IMG/VR virus record: IMGVR_UViG_3300005340_000062
Coordinates: 1-35,102 of that record
Direction: 5' to 3' (one strand)
Length of the DNA stretch: 35,102 nt
Source: a virus
Shown: piece by piece, positions 15,368 through 23,320 of the stretch
How the letters are laid out: each line of letters starts with the position of its first letter
Numbering within the stretch: the first letter of the stretch is position 1
Made by a program: the position numbers and the translations under genes
Notes under the pieces: model-generated
Told to the model about the DNA's origin: nothing
Database searches by the model: none
The model's input: the letters and a program-made list of their open reading frames with translations, nothing else

Positions 15368-17185
15368 CTAGTTCCCCGCTATCACCTGCCAACTGTCGTC
15401 GCGAGATTTCAAGATTGCCCACTTGCCCGCAGTCCCGGCCAGGATAGCGCTTGTGCTGGATGCCGTCAGATCAGTAACGTTTGCTGTGGAACTAACCACG
15501 GTGTTATTTTGATAATTCACGAATTGGAGTTCACGCCCAACCCACAGGGAAGCGCTCGGCAGGACCACACTTGTTGCAGTGCCGGCTTCGCATAGGAGCG
15601 TAGTGTCGTACTCATCAACGGTGTACGGCGTTGATACAACGCGCGTGCAATCGCTGACCATCTCGGATTGCTCAATTATTCGCCAGTAAGTTCCGTCGCT
15701 CTTCAGCACGGCCCAACTTCCAGCGGCCTGCTTCTCTGAAATTATTACGCCGGTGACGGAGGGAGTGGCGCCGGTGATTGTCCGCACATCATCAAGAATG
15801 CTAACGATACGCTGCAGCCCAAGCACTGATATGAACTCTAATTCGCGCCCCACATTGAGGCTAGGGTCAGGCAGGGACACCGCTTGCCACGACGCAGGCG
15901 AAGGATCGTGAGCGATCACAGTGTCGGTTGACAGCACGGTATAGAACGGCGAGACGCCGGCAGTAAGCGTGGTGAGCGCAGTAAAATTACTATAAACCGG
16001 GTCCCGCGACCAAATCAAAAGCGGGGTCAAGGTGTTGGGGATCGTCAGGCTCGTACTGTCATCCACAAGGATGTTGTTCGTGCCAAAAAAATTGGCGGTG
16101 TTCAGCAGAACAACATCCGATGCCCCGGTAAGATGAACGGTGTTGGCAACTACCTCGCTGTCAACATAAGCGCAGATGCCCTGCGGATTATCACCTTCGA
16201 CTAGGATGCCATCCGTCATGCTCTCAAGGTGAACATCGCTAAACACAAACGAGCTGAGCGGCGCATCGCGCACATAGATGCCTGCCGTTGTGTTGCCAAT
16301 GCCACGCCCGCCAATAGTAATACGGTTGATGTTTATAGGCCCGACGTTATCGGTACCGTTCCCGATCTTAATGCCGTAGTTCGAATCGGCGTTGGTCAGA
16401 ATGATTTCGATATCAAAGTTACCAAAGTGTTCACACCCGCTGTCCCAAAACACTGCCGTGTCAAGTGAATTTTCAACAATGCAACGGAAAAGCCCGCAGC
16501 CCTCATTTGCCTGGTTGGAATATAGGCACAGCGAGCCAGCAATCAGATTGGCGTCCAGCCACATATCATAGAGCGCGGTGTCGAACACGGGACCGCTGGT
16601 GCCCCACTGAACCATCGCGGTATTTATTGGGAAACTGCTCAGGGCCTTGATCTTGGTCAGGCGCTTGTTGACGCCCTGAAGTCGCTGCGAACTCTCCATT
16701 ACGATCGTATCGCTAATCCCGTAAACCGTTGGGTTGCCGCCTGTATCCGGGAAAAACACCGTGCCGCCATTGGGTATCGATGCAAGAGCGGCATTGATTG
16801 CTGCCAGGTCGTCGGTTACGCCATCACCCACAGCCCCGTATTGCCTAACGTTGACCGACCCAGGAGGAGCCTCGAAGTCCGCGGCAAGGGGCGTCAACGT
16901 CACCAGCGGCGCGGACGCGAAGCTGACCGTCGCATTGCTATTGGAGGAGAACTGCACTGACCGGGTCAGAGTTGCCCCGGACGCCGTATAAGTGCCGGTG
17001 CCGACCTCCCACGCGCTGATATTACCCGAAGCGTCGGTTAATTGCGCCGCATACGAATAGAGCGCGCCATCGACCGCGTTAGCTGATGCCGGCGTCATAT
17101 AGCCCGCGGCCGCCGACGAAACCGTAAACGTCCCGACGCCGCCGGACGCCGCCCGGAACTTGCAGCGGTCAACTAGATTTGCCAA
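15368..17185 (-). CDS. Tailspike with pectate-lyase-like beta-helix
   Basis: 605 residues. Residues ~1-105 are a phage attachment-type head (MANLVDRCKFRA.., SAPLVTLTPLAADFEAPP). VNVRQYGAVGDGVTDD (111-126) is the classic entry motif of the pectate-lyase-3/right-handed beta-helix superfamily used by depolymerising tailspikes. Beta-helix-like strands follow to ~430. The C-terminus holds two related ~70-residue modules, each with SLxVGREL(E/Q)F..WA(V/I)LKS..W (about 445-515 and 545-605), probably for trimerisation or binding. Such proteins bind and often cleave surface polysaccharide; the cleavage residues cannot be picked by eye. Receptor specificity is unknown. Confidence 0.8.
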   Translation of the reverse strand: MANLVDRCKFRAASGGVGTFTVSSAAAGYMTPASANAVDGALYSYAAQLTDASGNISAWEVGTGTYTASGATLTRSVQFSSNSNATVSFASAPLVTLTPLAADFEAPPGSVNVRQYGAVGDGVTDDLAAINAALASIPNGGTVFFPDTGGNPTVYGISDTIVMESSQRLQGVNKRLTKIKALSSFPINTAMVQWGTSGPVFDTALYDMWLDANLIAGSLCLYSNQANEGCGLFRCIVENSLDTAVFWDSGCEHFGNFDIEIILTNADSNYGIKIGNGTDNVGPININRITIGGRGIGNTTAGIYVRDAPLSSFVFSDVHLESMTDGILVEGDNPQGICAYVDSEVVANTVHLTGASDVVLLNTANFFGTNNILVDDSTSLTIPNTLTPLLIWSRDPVYSNFTALTTLTAGVSPFYTVLSTDTVIAHDPSPASWQAVSLPDPSLNVGRELEFISVLGLQRIVSILDDVRTITGATPSVTGVIISEKQAAGSWAVLKSDGTYWRIIEQSEMVSDCTRVVSTPYTVDEYDTTLLCEAGTATSVVLPSASLWVGRELQFVNYQNNTVVSSTANVTDLTASSTSAILAGTAGKWAILKSRDDSWQVIAGN

Positions 17186-17194
17186 TGCGGGCCT

Positions 17195-18034
17195 CTAAAT
17201 AAGCAAAAACGTCTCATCGTCATCTTCGAGCATTTGCAGTTCGAGCAACCGCCGCGCTTCCTTCGCTTGTTCGATGAGCCGCGCGTGTATTTGCGCGTCA
17301 AGCGCCGACATGGCGTCTGTAAGCGCTTCGCTTACGTTCGATTGCTCGTTAGTCTCGACATCGGCAATCGGCTCGACGCCAATGACTTCTTCGGCAACAG
17401 CCTTCGGATCGAGGTCCGACAGGTTGCGGACAATGCCCGGCGTATGCCTTGGCTTCTTGCCATACCTCGGCGGGTAAGCGCCGCCGCCCGTGCCGGCCGT
17501 TGAATGTGTGCTTGCTGTTAGAGTAGCAGCAGTTCCAGTGAGCACATACGAACCTGAACCGGCGGCTAAACTCCAGCCATGAAGCAGAGATGCCGCCGTG
17601 CCCGAAAGCGTATAACTACCGGCACCCGCACTCAGCCGCCAAGCGTGCGTCGGTGTCGCATTAGTGCCCGTTAGGCTGTAACTGCCGCCCCCCGCAGCAA
17701 GCCGTTTTCCTAAATTTAGGTTAGCGTTAGTGCCGGTTAGCGCATATGAGCCGGCGCCTGCACTTAGCCGCCACGCATGAAGCGTGGAAGCCGCCGTACC
17801 CGTTAGCGTGTACGATCCCGCCGCGGCGCTCAGCCGCCAAGCGTGTTTCGGAGTGGCGGCTGTACCAGTTAACGCATACGAGCCGGCGCCGCCGGCGATA
17901 ATCCAAGCATGGCGTAGCGTCGCCGCCGTGCCAGTGAGCGCATACGAGCCTGCATCAGCCGGCAGTAGCTTATTGATCGCGATGCCACGGCCAATGATGA
18001 CCGGGCGAACATAGGTCCGGCCATATCTGGCCAT
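17195..18034 (-). CDS. Protein with seven 22-residue tandem repeats
   Basis: 279 residues. After a basic start (MARYGRTYVRPVIIGRGIA), residues 24-177 consist of seven 22-residue repeats built around GSYxLTGTxA and HAWRLSAGA. A Gly/Thr linker then leads to GGGAYPPRYGKK (also present in the protein at 14969-15364) and an acidic helical C-terminus. The repeats alternate short beta-prone (SYALTG) and turn segments, as in a fibre or solenoid. The gene lies between the tailspike and another virion-type gene, with four bases before it. A virion adhesin or spacer is likely. The repeat number may vary by recombination. Confidence 0.65.
   Translation of the reverse strand: MARYGRTYVRPVIIGRGIAINKLLPADAGSYALTGTAATLRHAWIIAGGAGSYALTGTAATPKHAWRLSAAAGSYTLTGTAASTLHAWRLSAGAGSYALTGTNANLNLGKRLAAGGGSYSLTGTNATPTHAWRLSAGAGSYTLSGTAASLLHGWSLAAGSGSYVLTGTAATLTASTHSTAGTGGGAYPPRYGKKPRHTPGIVRNLSDLDPKAVAEEVIGVEPIADVETNEQSNVSEALTDAMSALDAQIHARLIEQAKEARRLLELQMLEDDDETFLLI
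17504..17965 (-). repeat. Seven in-frame 66-bp tandem repeats
   Basis: DNA region that encodes the seven 22-residue units of the gene at 17195-18034. The unit is 66 bp. At protein level most copies keep GSY, LTGT and, in five of seven, H(A/G)W. Copy 4 has lost HAW (it reads LGK). Copies have diverged at DNA level, so the array is not a recent expansion. Confidence 0.85.
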
Positions 18035-18038
18035 AGGC

Positions 18039-18551
18039 TTACACTTGTACGATCATATAGGCGTAGGCATTAACTCCCGTGCCGAACTTCACGCGGATAC
18101 GAGCGAACTTCGACACCTGAATTACAGGCTCGCGACCCAGTGGGAATTGCTGGATGAACTGATTTGTGGGCGCGATAAGCTGCGGGCCGGCGAGGTTACG
18201 AACGGTTGTGATTGATCCTTCACCGCTTGCGTTGTAGCCGGTCGAGGTCGTGCCGACCACAATGAGATTTGTGGTCGGATCGCCACCATTGAGGGCGTCT
18301 CCGTCCAGTTTTGTAATGTCGTTGGCGACCGACGCCGTGACCGTAGCCGCCACGTCAGTCTCAATCAGCTCGATCTTGCCCGGCGTTGCCGCGGCCGAAC
18401 CATCGAATGAAATGCCCCACTCGGTGATTTTCGCGGTGATCGTCGCGGACGGCTTAACTTGCAGCAGCGTGATAATGCTGGTGCCGGTCGCAAGCGTGGC
18501 AAACGATGCCGTGGTCTGCATCGGGCCGCTGCCGATTAGATAGAGTGCCAT
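18039..18551 (-). CDS. Virion-type hypothetical protein
   Basis: 170 residues. It begins MALYLIGSGPMQTTASF, then a beta-rich stretch (GTSIITLLQVKPSATITAKITEWGISFDG), a middle part with LNGGDPTTNLIV, and ends FARIRVKFGTGVNAYAYMIVQV. The N-terminal opening and the closing strands are usual for small phage structural proteins in the tail-fibre region. No catalytic motif or membrane helix. It sits between the Gly-rich protein and the 22-residue repeat protein, with gaps of only 3 and 4 bases, so the three are co-expressed. The function is not known. Confidence 0.55.
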   Translation of the reverse strand: MALYLIGSGPMQTTASFATLATGTSIITLLQVKPSATITAKITEWGISFDGSAAATPGKIELIETDVAATVTASVANDITKLDGDALNGGDPTTNLIVVGTTSTGYNASGEGSITTVRNLAGPQLIAPTNQFIQQFPLGREPVIQVSKFARIRVKFGTGVNAYAYMIVQV

Positions 18552-18554
18552 TTT

Positions 18555-19796
18555 TCACCAAAAGCTTGCGCGTTTTGTCGCTTGCAAGAGTTCGACTATG
18601 CTTTGCTTTACTGCCGCGGGCGGCGTCCACGTTAGAACAACGATACCGTCACCACCCTTGCCGGTTGACGCTCGTGTGCTGCCGCCGCCGCCAGAGCCGC
18701 CATTAAAACAAGCGCCGCTGCCACCGCCATAGTTGCCGCCTGCGGCTGTTGATTGCGCGCTATTATTTGAGGCAGAAAATCCGCCGCCACCGCCGCCGGG
18801 ACCGGAAGTGACCGATGGCGATGTTTGCGTCCATGCGGTTCCCGTGCCGCCAGCGCCGCCAGGCGTGCCGAGGGTCGTAGATTTCGCGCCGTGCGTGCCG
18901 CCGCCTGTCGCTCCACCATCGCCGCCATCTGAGGGGCCGGAACCCGAGGCGAGGTCAACACCATTGCCTCCGACAGCCGTCGTGCCACCCGCGCCGCCGC
19001 CGCCCGTCGCGCCTGATGTAACTCCAGTTGCGACGTTGCCGCCGCGGCCGCCGGCATGGTGAGTGGTGCCGACGCCACCGGTGCCCGCAGTACCGCCCGT
19101 TCCCGCTGGTGATGTCGATGTCGCCTGCTGCCCCGCGCCACCATGGATTGCGCCGAGCGTAGCTCCCGCCTGCGTGGTGCCGTCCCACCAAGTATCGCCG
19201 CCATTGTTCCCAGTGGTGGCAACCGAGCCACCTACGGTCGGACTAAGACCTGCCCCACCTGCGCCAGTCTGCCATGTCGCTGTTGTCGTGCCAGGGGTAG
19301 CAAAACTGAAATTGGTCGTAGCGCCATATTCGCCGCCACCGCCGCCAGAGCAAAACCCGCTTGTCCCGATGCGCTGCAGCGATGCGCCGCTACCGCCGCC
19401 GGCAACGAGTTCGACAGAATTGTTGCTGTTGTTCCAGGTCGCGTCCGACGTATAGGTGTTGTTGGTGGTGAGCGGCGTGGTCAAAAAAACGACGGTTGAA
19501 ATAAAGACAAAATCCCGTTTCTGCAGCAATTCCCAGATTTCGGAATTGCTGAGATATTTTTCCGGAACGACATACTGCCATGACCGCAATGGATGCGAGC
19601 GCACCGGCTTGCCAGCCGCTACCATAGCCCCGACCAGCGCCGCAGAGGCCAGAAACGCGATGCACTTAATCCCCTGCGCGCCACTAATTGGCCGCGCGAG
19701 CCGAAAACGCCAGGGCGCGAGCCAAAGCCCCGTTTTGGGGTCTAGGCGATCATCCTCCCAATGCCGCTTGCGTTTGATCCAATCATCAATGCGCAT
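18555..19796 (-). CDS. Glycine-rich adhesin-like protein with N-terminal membrane segment
   Basis: 413 residues. Residues ~43-62 (IKCIAFLASAALVGAMVAAG) form one hydrophobic segment after a basic stretch. From ~100 onward the protein is dominated by Gly/Thr/Ser runs (GGGGG, GAGGAG, GGDGG) and closes with GGDGIVVLTWTPP, a common ending of glycine-rich phage fibre domains. Poly-glycine sandwich folds of this type form receptor-binding tips in some phages. A possible membrane segment in the same chain is unusual for a virion fibre. It may be an internal hydrophobic strand, an ejected part, or a sign that two genes have fused. Confidence 0.6.
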   Translation of the reverse strand: MRIDDWIKRKRHWEDDRLDPKTGLWLAPWRFRLARPISGAQGIKCIAFLASAALVGAMVAAGKPVRSHPLRSWQYVVPEKYLSNSEIWELLQKRDFVFISTVVFLTTPLTTNNTYTSDATWNNSNNSVELVAGGGSGASLQRIGTSGFCSGGGGGEYGATTNFSFATPGTTTATWQTGAGGAGLSPTVGGSVATTGNNGGDTWWDGTTQAGATLGAIHGGAGQQATSTSPAGTGGTAGTGGVGTTHHAGGRGGNVATGVTSGATGGGGAGGTTAVGGNGVDLASGSGPSDGGDGGATGGGTHGAKSTTLGTPGGAGGTGTAWTQTSPSVTSGPGGGGGGFSASNNSAQSTAAGGNYGGGSGACFNGGSGGGGSTRASTGKGGDGIVVLTWTPPAAVKQSIVELLQATKRASFW

Positions 19797-19803
19797 GACG
19801 CCG

Positions 19804-20067
19804 TTATCTTACTTCCCAGAAAGGGCGCACATCGTCCTGGCCGACGCAAAAGCGTCTATGCTTGCGGCCACACGTACAATGAAAAATGTAGATGTCGGGC
19901 GCTTTCTCTTTCTCAGAGGAGTAGAACGCCTCAACCTCATGGTTTTCAGGATGCCGGCAGCAATGCGCGATAAGCTGATTTTGCTCCAGCGCTTCGATGT
20001 ATTTGACAGGCAGCAGCCCCATCAGCTTGGCGACGGGGTGACGCTGACAGGCAAGGATATGAGACAT
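19804..20067 (-). CDS. Small Cys/His-rich protein
   Basis: 87 residues from ATG 20067, which overlaps the TAA of the upstream gene by one base (TAATG). Longer starts run through that gene. It contains C..H, HCCRHPENH and FHCTCGRKHRRFCVG, an arrangement of Cys and His pairs that could bind zinc, mixed with aromatic residues (VEAFYSSEKEKAPDIYIF). I recognise no named zinc-finger family. It lies in the adhesin block between the Gly-rich protein and a small virion-type protein. Role unknown; a small metal-binding domain is inferred from composition only. Confidence 0.6.
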   Translation of the reverse strand: MSHILACQRHPVAKLMGLLPVKYIEALEQNQLIAHCCRHPENHEVEAFYSSEKEKAPDIYIFHCTCGRKHRRFCVGQDDVRPFWEVR

Positions 20068-20495
20068 TACGTCATTGTCCAGAGCGATGCGCCAAAGTCC
20101 AGCGTCATTGTCTCGCCCGACGCCACAGTAAACGTTGAGGCGTAATCCCAATAGGCGGCGAGATAGTTGCCCGTGGAAGTGTCGTCGTAATACGAGAAAT
20201 AGCGGCCTGTCGTGCTGTTGCCCAAATTGCCGCCCGAAGCGGTCCACACCACGTCGGTCGCGGTTGCCGTCACGGTGCCGCCGGATCGTGTCGAGTTGAA
20301 TGTGATATCAGACCCGCCGGTGGTGTATCCGTTTGAGCCGCTGATTTCGGTGAGATCGGACAAGGCCGTGTCAGTCGCCACAACAGGCGCATCCGTGTGG
20401 ATGACCACCTTCCATGCGTCGGTCGTGCCAAAGGCGTCGATTTCCTTGTTGCACAGCACCTGCACAAAGTTTTCGTATTTGGTATAGGTCGCCAT
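20067..20495 (-). CDS. Small phage structural-type protein
   Basis: 142 residues. It begins MATYTKYENFVQVLCNKEIDAFGTTDAWKVVIHTDAP, an opening I associate with a widespread small tail/virion protein encoded near portal genes. The rest is Thr/Ser/Gly-rich with beta strands (GYTTGGSDITFNST, GTVTATATDVVW) and an aromatic run (YFSYYDDTSTGNYLAAYW). Its ATG overlaps the portal TAA by one base, so it is coupled to portal translation. The function is unproven; a virion component is likely. Confidence 0.6.
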   Translation of the reverse strand: MATYTKYENFVQVLCNKEIDAFGTTDAWKVVIHTDAPVVATDTALSDLTEISGSNGYTTGGSDITFNSTRSGGTVTATATDVVWTASGGNLGNSTTGRYFSYYDDTSTGNYLAAYWDYASTFTVASGETMTLDFGASLWTMT

Positions 20496-22873
20496 TATTG
20501 CACCGTCAGCGGCATATCATGAGCCTCGGTTATGCGCCCGTTTTCGTCGCGCACTGGGATACGGCGGCGAGGCGCTGAAAGAACTGCCCCGAGCTGCTTA
20601 TGGGATTGCCCAAGTAGAGCTGCCAATTGAGCGGCGCTCTGCTGCTGGGATTGGGCCAAGGATTCCGTTAATTGCTTCATTGCCTCAGCAAACACTTGCG
20701 CCAATTGCTCCATAGCCGGGGCTATGGCCTGTTCAATTGCCGGCCCCACAGCGTCCTTCACGCCCGAGCCGTCAATTGCGACAGTGGGCTTTTTGCTGGC
20801 TTCAATCTGGCGATTAGCAATATCGCCCTGCTGGGCTAGTTTTTGCTCTTCTAGCTCTCGGTCTTGGACAAGTTTTTGCCCATGCATTTCACGCTGCTGG
20901 CCCAGCTTGACGTGCTCCAATTCTATTGCACGCCCGTGCTTTTCGCGCTCGAACTCCATTTGCTGCGCGTGCTTCTCGCGCTCCAACTGCATTTCCTGAT
21001 TGGCCAGCGCCGCCTTATGATTCCGATCCAGTTCGGCCAAGGCCGACTTGTGATGGAGTTCCTGTTCGGCGAGCGCGGCTTGATTTTGGGCTTTGCCCTC
21101 CTCGATCTGCATCTCCATCTGCCGAGCCTGCAACTCGGTCTGCGAGCGTATCTGCTCAGGGCTTGGTGACGGTTGATATTGGTTTTGTGCGGCGCGCTGC
21201 TCCATGACTATCGCAGCCTGGTCGATCGCATCCTCAATCGGTCGCGTCGACTTGAAGCCGCCCAGCCCGAACTTCAACAGCTCGAACGCCAGCGGCATCA
21301 TCACCGGCTCTTGCGCCGTGATCGGCCCCCAGCCCTCGATAAAGGCGGTTAACGCCTGGATCATCTGCCCGCGCGACTGCTGCTCGAGCTGCTGATCCTC
21401 GAACACCGTGCTGTCGGTCTCGATGTCGATGCGGTATGAGCGCAGCTTGTCGGTGCGCAGCACTTGCACGACTTCCGGCGTGATAGTCTTGCCAGTGATC
21501 TGCTGCAGAATGTCGGGCTGGAAATGCTCGGCGATGATCTCCGCCTTGATGCGGTGCAAATCGCGTATCCAGCGCTGGATTGAGCGCTGGCGCCGCATCA
21601 TCCGCTGCGAGCCGTACTGCGACTTGAGCTTTTGGGCTCCTAGTGTTTCCTGAGAATCCGACGCGCCACGCATGATGTCGGCAATGCCGACGATTTCCCA
21701 AATGGACTGCAGCAAAGCGTCGCGCTGCTGGTAGAGCTGAACGAGGACGCCAGCCGTTACCGATATATCCTCGGCCTGGAAAGCGGCTTGCAGGCCGCCT
21801 TTCTGCATTAGCGAGCCGTAGTTCTCGACCGGCAGGAATTGGTTATCGGTTGCCGACGCGAGCCGCGACAGTTCCTTAATGCTTTGATCGTAAACACCGC
21901 GGCGCTTGAGCGCCTTGGTCAGTCGCGAAATACGCTGAATGATCTCGTCAAGATCGTCAGCTTGGTCCTTGTAGACAAAGAACTCGGGCTCGGGGACAAC
22001 GGTGTCAGTAGTGGCGTAATAGCTAATTGGTTCCGGACAGGGGAAGAAGCCCTCGAGCCCATAGGGATCGTCGTCGGATCGGAGGCAGCGCTTGTACGCC
22101 TCAACGATCCAATAGCGTTTGCGGGTGACAATATCCCAGATTTCCCAAACTTCGGCCTTTTTGGTGGAGTCCGGCGTGTTTTTGCGGTCATCAATCTCTG
22201 GCGCCCAATTTAGCGGAACATCTTTACCGTCCGCGCCGAAATTGGCAAGCAGCTCATCGCGGTTCATGCGATGGCGAAATGCGATCCAGCCGTTTTTCTC
22301 AATGTCGGCCCAAGTGCGGGCCGGCATGCAGCGAAAATCCTTCCAATAGATATAGCTCTCGCGGAGGATTTGGTCAGTGATGAACGTCTGCTTGGTGTCC
22401 GGGTCCTGGCGCAACACCGGCTCATAGTCGATCCGCACCGTACCGCGGCCGGGCAGCAGATAATCCTTTAGTGCGTCCTCGATCGGCTTGTCGCCGTAGG
22501 TTTCGTTGCAGTAGACGAGCGTCGACTCGATGATTTCAGCGACTTCTTCGCTTGTCGGGTCGCTTTGCGTATAACGGCGGCGAACATCAGGCGTTGCCAT
22601 CTTGCCGTACAGCGCTGCGAGCAGCAGTTCCGTGTTGCTGTAGAGCACATTGAAGCGCTTGGCATGGCGGCCACCAGAGCGCGTGTCGTCCGATTTCTCC
22701 GTCTTGTACCGGCGCAGCACCCGCTTGCCGTTATCGAGAAAGTCTTTGTGGTCCTTATGGCTGAGGTCTAGCTGCTCATCCCAATACTTCGCGAGCTGTT
22801 CCGGCGTTTTGGTTTCGGCCGCTGAGTCTGGCTGCTCCGTGTTCGAGGGAACAGCGTCGTTAATTGTGGCCAT
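20495..22873 (-). CDS. Portal protein
   Basis: 792 residues from ATG 22873, one base after the preceding TAG. A TTG 9 bases further up would overlap that gene. The N-terminal half has portal features: FNVLYSNTELLLAALYG, DALKDYLLPGRGTVRIDYEP, and a Trp/Arg-rich helical middle (KLKSQYGSQRMMRRQRSIQRWIRDLHRIKAEI). The last ~230 residues are an extended Gln/Glu/Lys-rich coiled-coil-like helix (~570-690) with repeated REKH motifs, then a Pro-linked tail. This length and helical barrel-like end resemble P22-type portals, in which a dodecamer forms the DNA channel and motor dock. The family call is by pattern. Confidence 0.85.
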   Translation of the reverse strand: MATINDAVPSNTEQPDSAAETKTPEQLAKYWDEQLDLSHKDHKDFLDNGKRVLRRYKTEKSDDTRSGGRHAKRFNVLYSNTELLLAALYGKMATPDVRRRYTQSDPTSEEVAEIIESTLVYCNETYGDKPIEDALKDYLLPGRGTVRIDYEPVLRQDPDTKQTFITDQILRESYIYWKDFRCMPARTWADIEKNGWIAFRHRMNRDELLANFGADGKDVPLNWAPEIDDRKNTPDSTKKAEVWEIWDIVTRKRYWIVEAYKRCLRSDDDPYGLEGFFPCPEPISYYATTDTVVPEPEFFVYKDQADDLDEIIQRISRLTKALKRRGVYDQSIKELSRLASATDNQFLPVENYGSLMQKGGLQAAFQAEDISVTAGVLVQLYQQRDALLQSIWEIVGIADIMRGASDSQETLGAQKLKSQYGSQRMMRRQRSIQRWIRDLHRIKAEIIAEHFQPDILQQITGKTITPEVVQVLRTDKLRSYRIDIETDSTVFEDQQLEQQSRGQMIQALTAFIEGWGPITAQEPVMMPLAFELLKFGLGGFKSTRPIEDAIDQAAIVMEQRAAQNQYQPSPSPEQIRSQTELQARQMEMQIEEGKAQNQAALAEQELHHKSALAELDRNHKAALANQEMQLEREKHAQQMEFEREKHGRAIELEHVKLGQQREMHGQKLVQDRELEEQKLAQQGDIANRQIEASKKPTVAIDGSGVKDAVGPAIEQAIAPAMEQLAQVFAEAMKQLTESLAQSQQQSAAQLAALLGQSHKQLGAVLSAPRRRIPVRDENGRITEAHDMPLTVQ

Positions 22874-22874
22874 T

Positions 22875-23078
22875 CTAAGCAAAACTCTGCGGTGCGTTGC
22901 TGAAACACGCGGCGCCGAGCGCCTGCGCGTCCTTCATTCCTGCCGGGACGCCGCGGGACACAAAAGCGGCCGCATCGGCCCAGCATTCGGTCATCGAGCG
23001 TTCCTCGATGCGCATATGCACGTCTCGCTCGCCTGGCGGCATGACGACCGTCAGCAGCAGAAAGACAGTGATGGCCAT
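22875..23078 (-). CDS. Small protein with N-terminal hydrophobic segment
   Basis: 67 residues. GGGGG lies 4-5 bases before ATG 23078, right after the U-tract of the upstream terminator. It begins MAITVFLLLTVVMPPGE, which could be a short signal or anchor, then a Cys-containing part (MTECWADAAAFVSRGVPAGMKDAQALGAACFSN). The stop is one base before the portal ATG. Small proteins with this arrangement lie near portal genes in other phages; the function is unknown. An exported product or a lysis-linked role cannot be excluded. Confidence 0.5.
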   Translation of the reverse strand: MAITVFLLLTVVMPPGERDVHMRIEERSMTECWADAAAFVSRGVPAGMKDAQALGAACFSNAPQSFA

Positions 23079-23090
23079 GTAGCCCCCAAA

Positions 23091-23113
23091 AGAAAAACCC
23101 CGCCGAAGCGGGG
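23091..23113 (-). terminator. Strong Rho-independent terminator with UUCG loop
   Basis: On the minus strand the stem CCCCGC / GCGGGG (23113-23108 and 23103-23098) closes a UUCG-type tetraloop and is followed by TTTTTCT. It lies between the coiled-coil gene and the portal-side genes, so the terminase and the portal/head genes are partly uncoupled. Read-through, antitermination or a promoter in 23079-23138 would be needed for the downstream genes. Confidence 0.85.
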
Positions 23114-23138
23114 CTAAGTCGTCAGTCTGGCTTAGTCC

Positions 23139-23312
23139 TTAGTGCCGATGCCGGCCGTGCGATTGCCGCGTCTGCCGCTTCATGGCGTGCTCAGCGATTT
23201 CGGCCGATGGCGCTTCCACTTTGGGCTCGCCGTTGGCTTGTTCCTTCAGGCTGGCGACCTCGCGCTTGAGTTCCGCCACCTTGATTTCTAGCGTCTTGAT
23301 CCGGTGTTCCAT
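23139..23312 (-). CDS. Small coiled-coil protein with His/Arg-rich tail
   Basis: 57 residues from ATG 23312, chosen because GAGGAG lies 4-5 bases upstream; ATG 23324 (ATGA overlap with the terminase stop) is the alternative. Residues ~1-27 form a clear heptad-type helix (EHRIKTLEIKVAELKREVASLKE), then a Pro/Ala linker, then a basic tail with HGRHRH. Such small coiled-coil proteins could multimerise with terminase or bind DNA. No known family. The strong terminator follows directly. Confidence 0.6.
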   Translation of the reverse strand: MEHRIKTLEIKVAELKREVASLKEQANGEPKVEAPSAEIAEHAMKRQTRQSHGRHRH

Positions 23313-23320
23313 TTGGCTCC

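Noticed and set aside
17504-17965. CRISPR-like array
   Set aside because: The regular 66-bp spacing is an in-frame protein repeat with diverged copies and no spacers.
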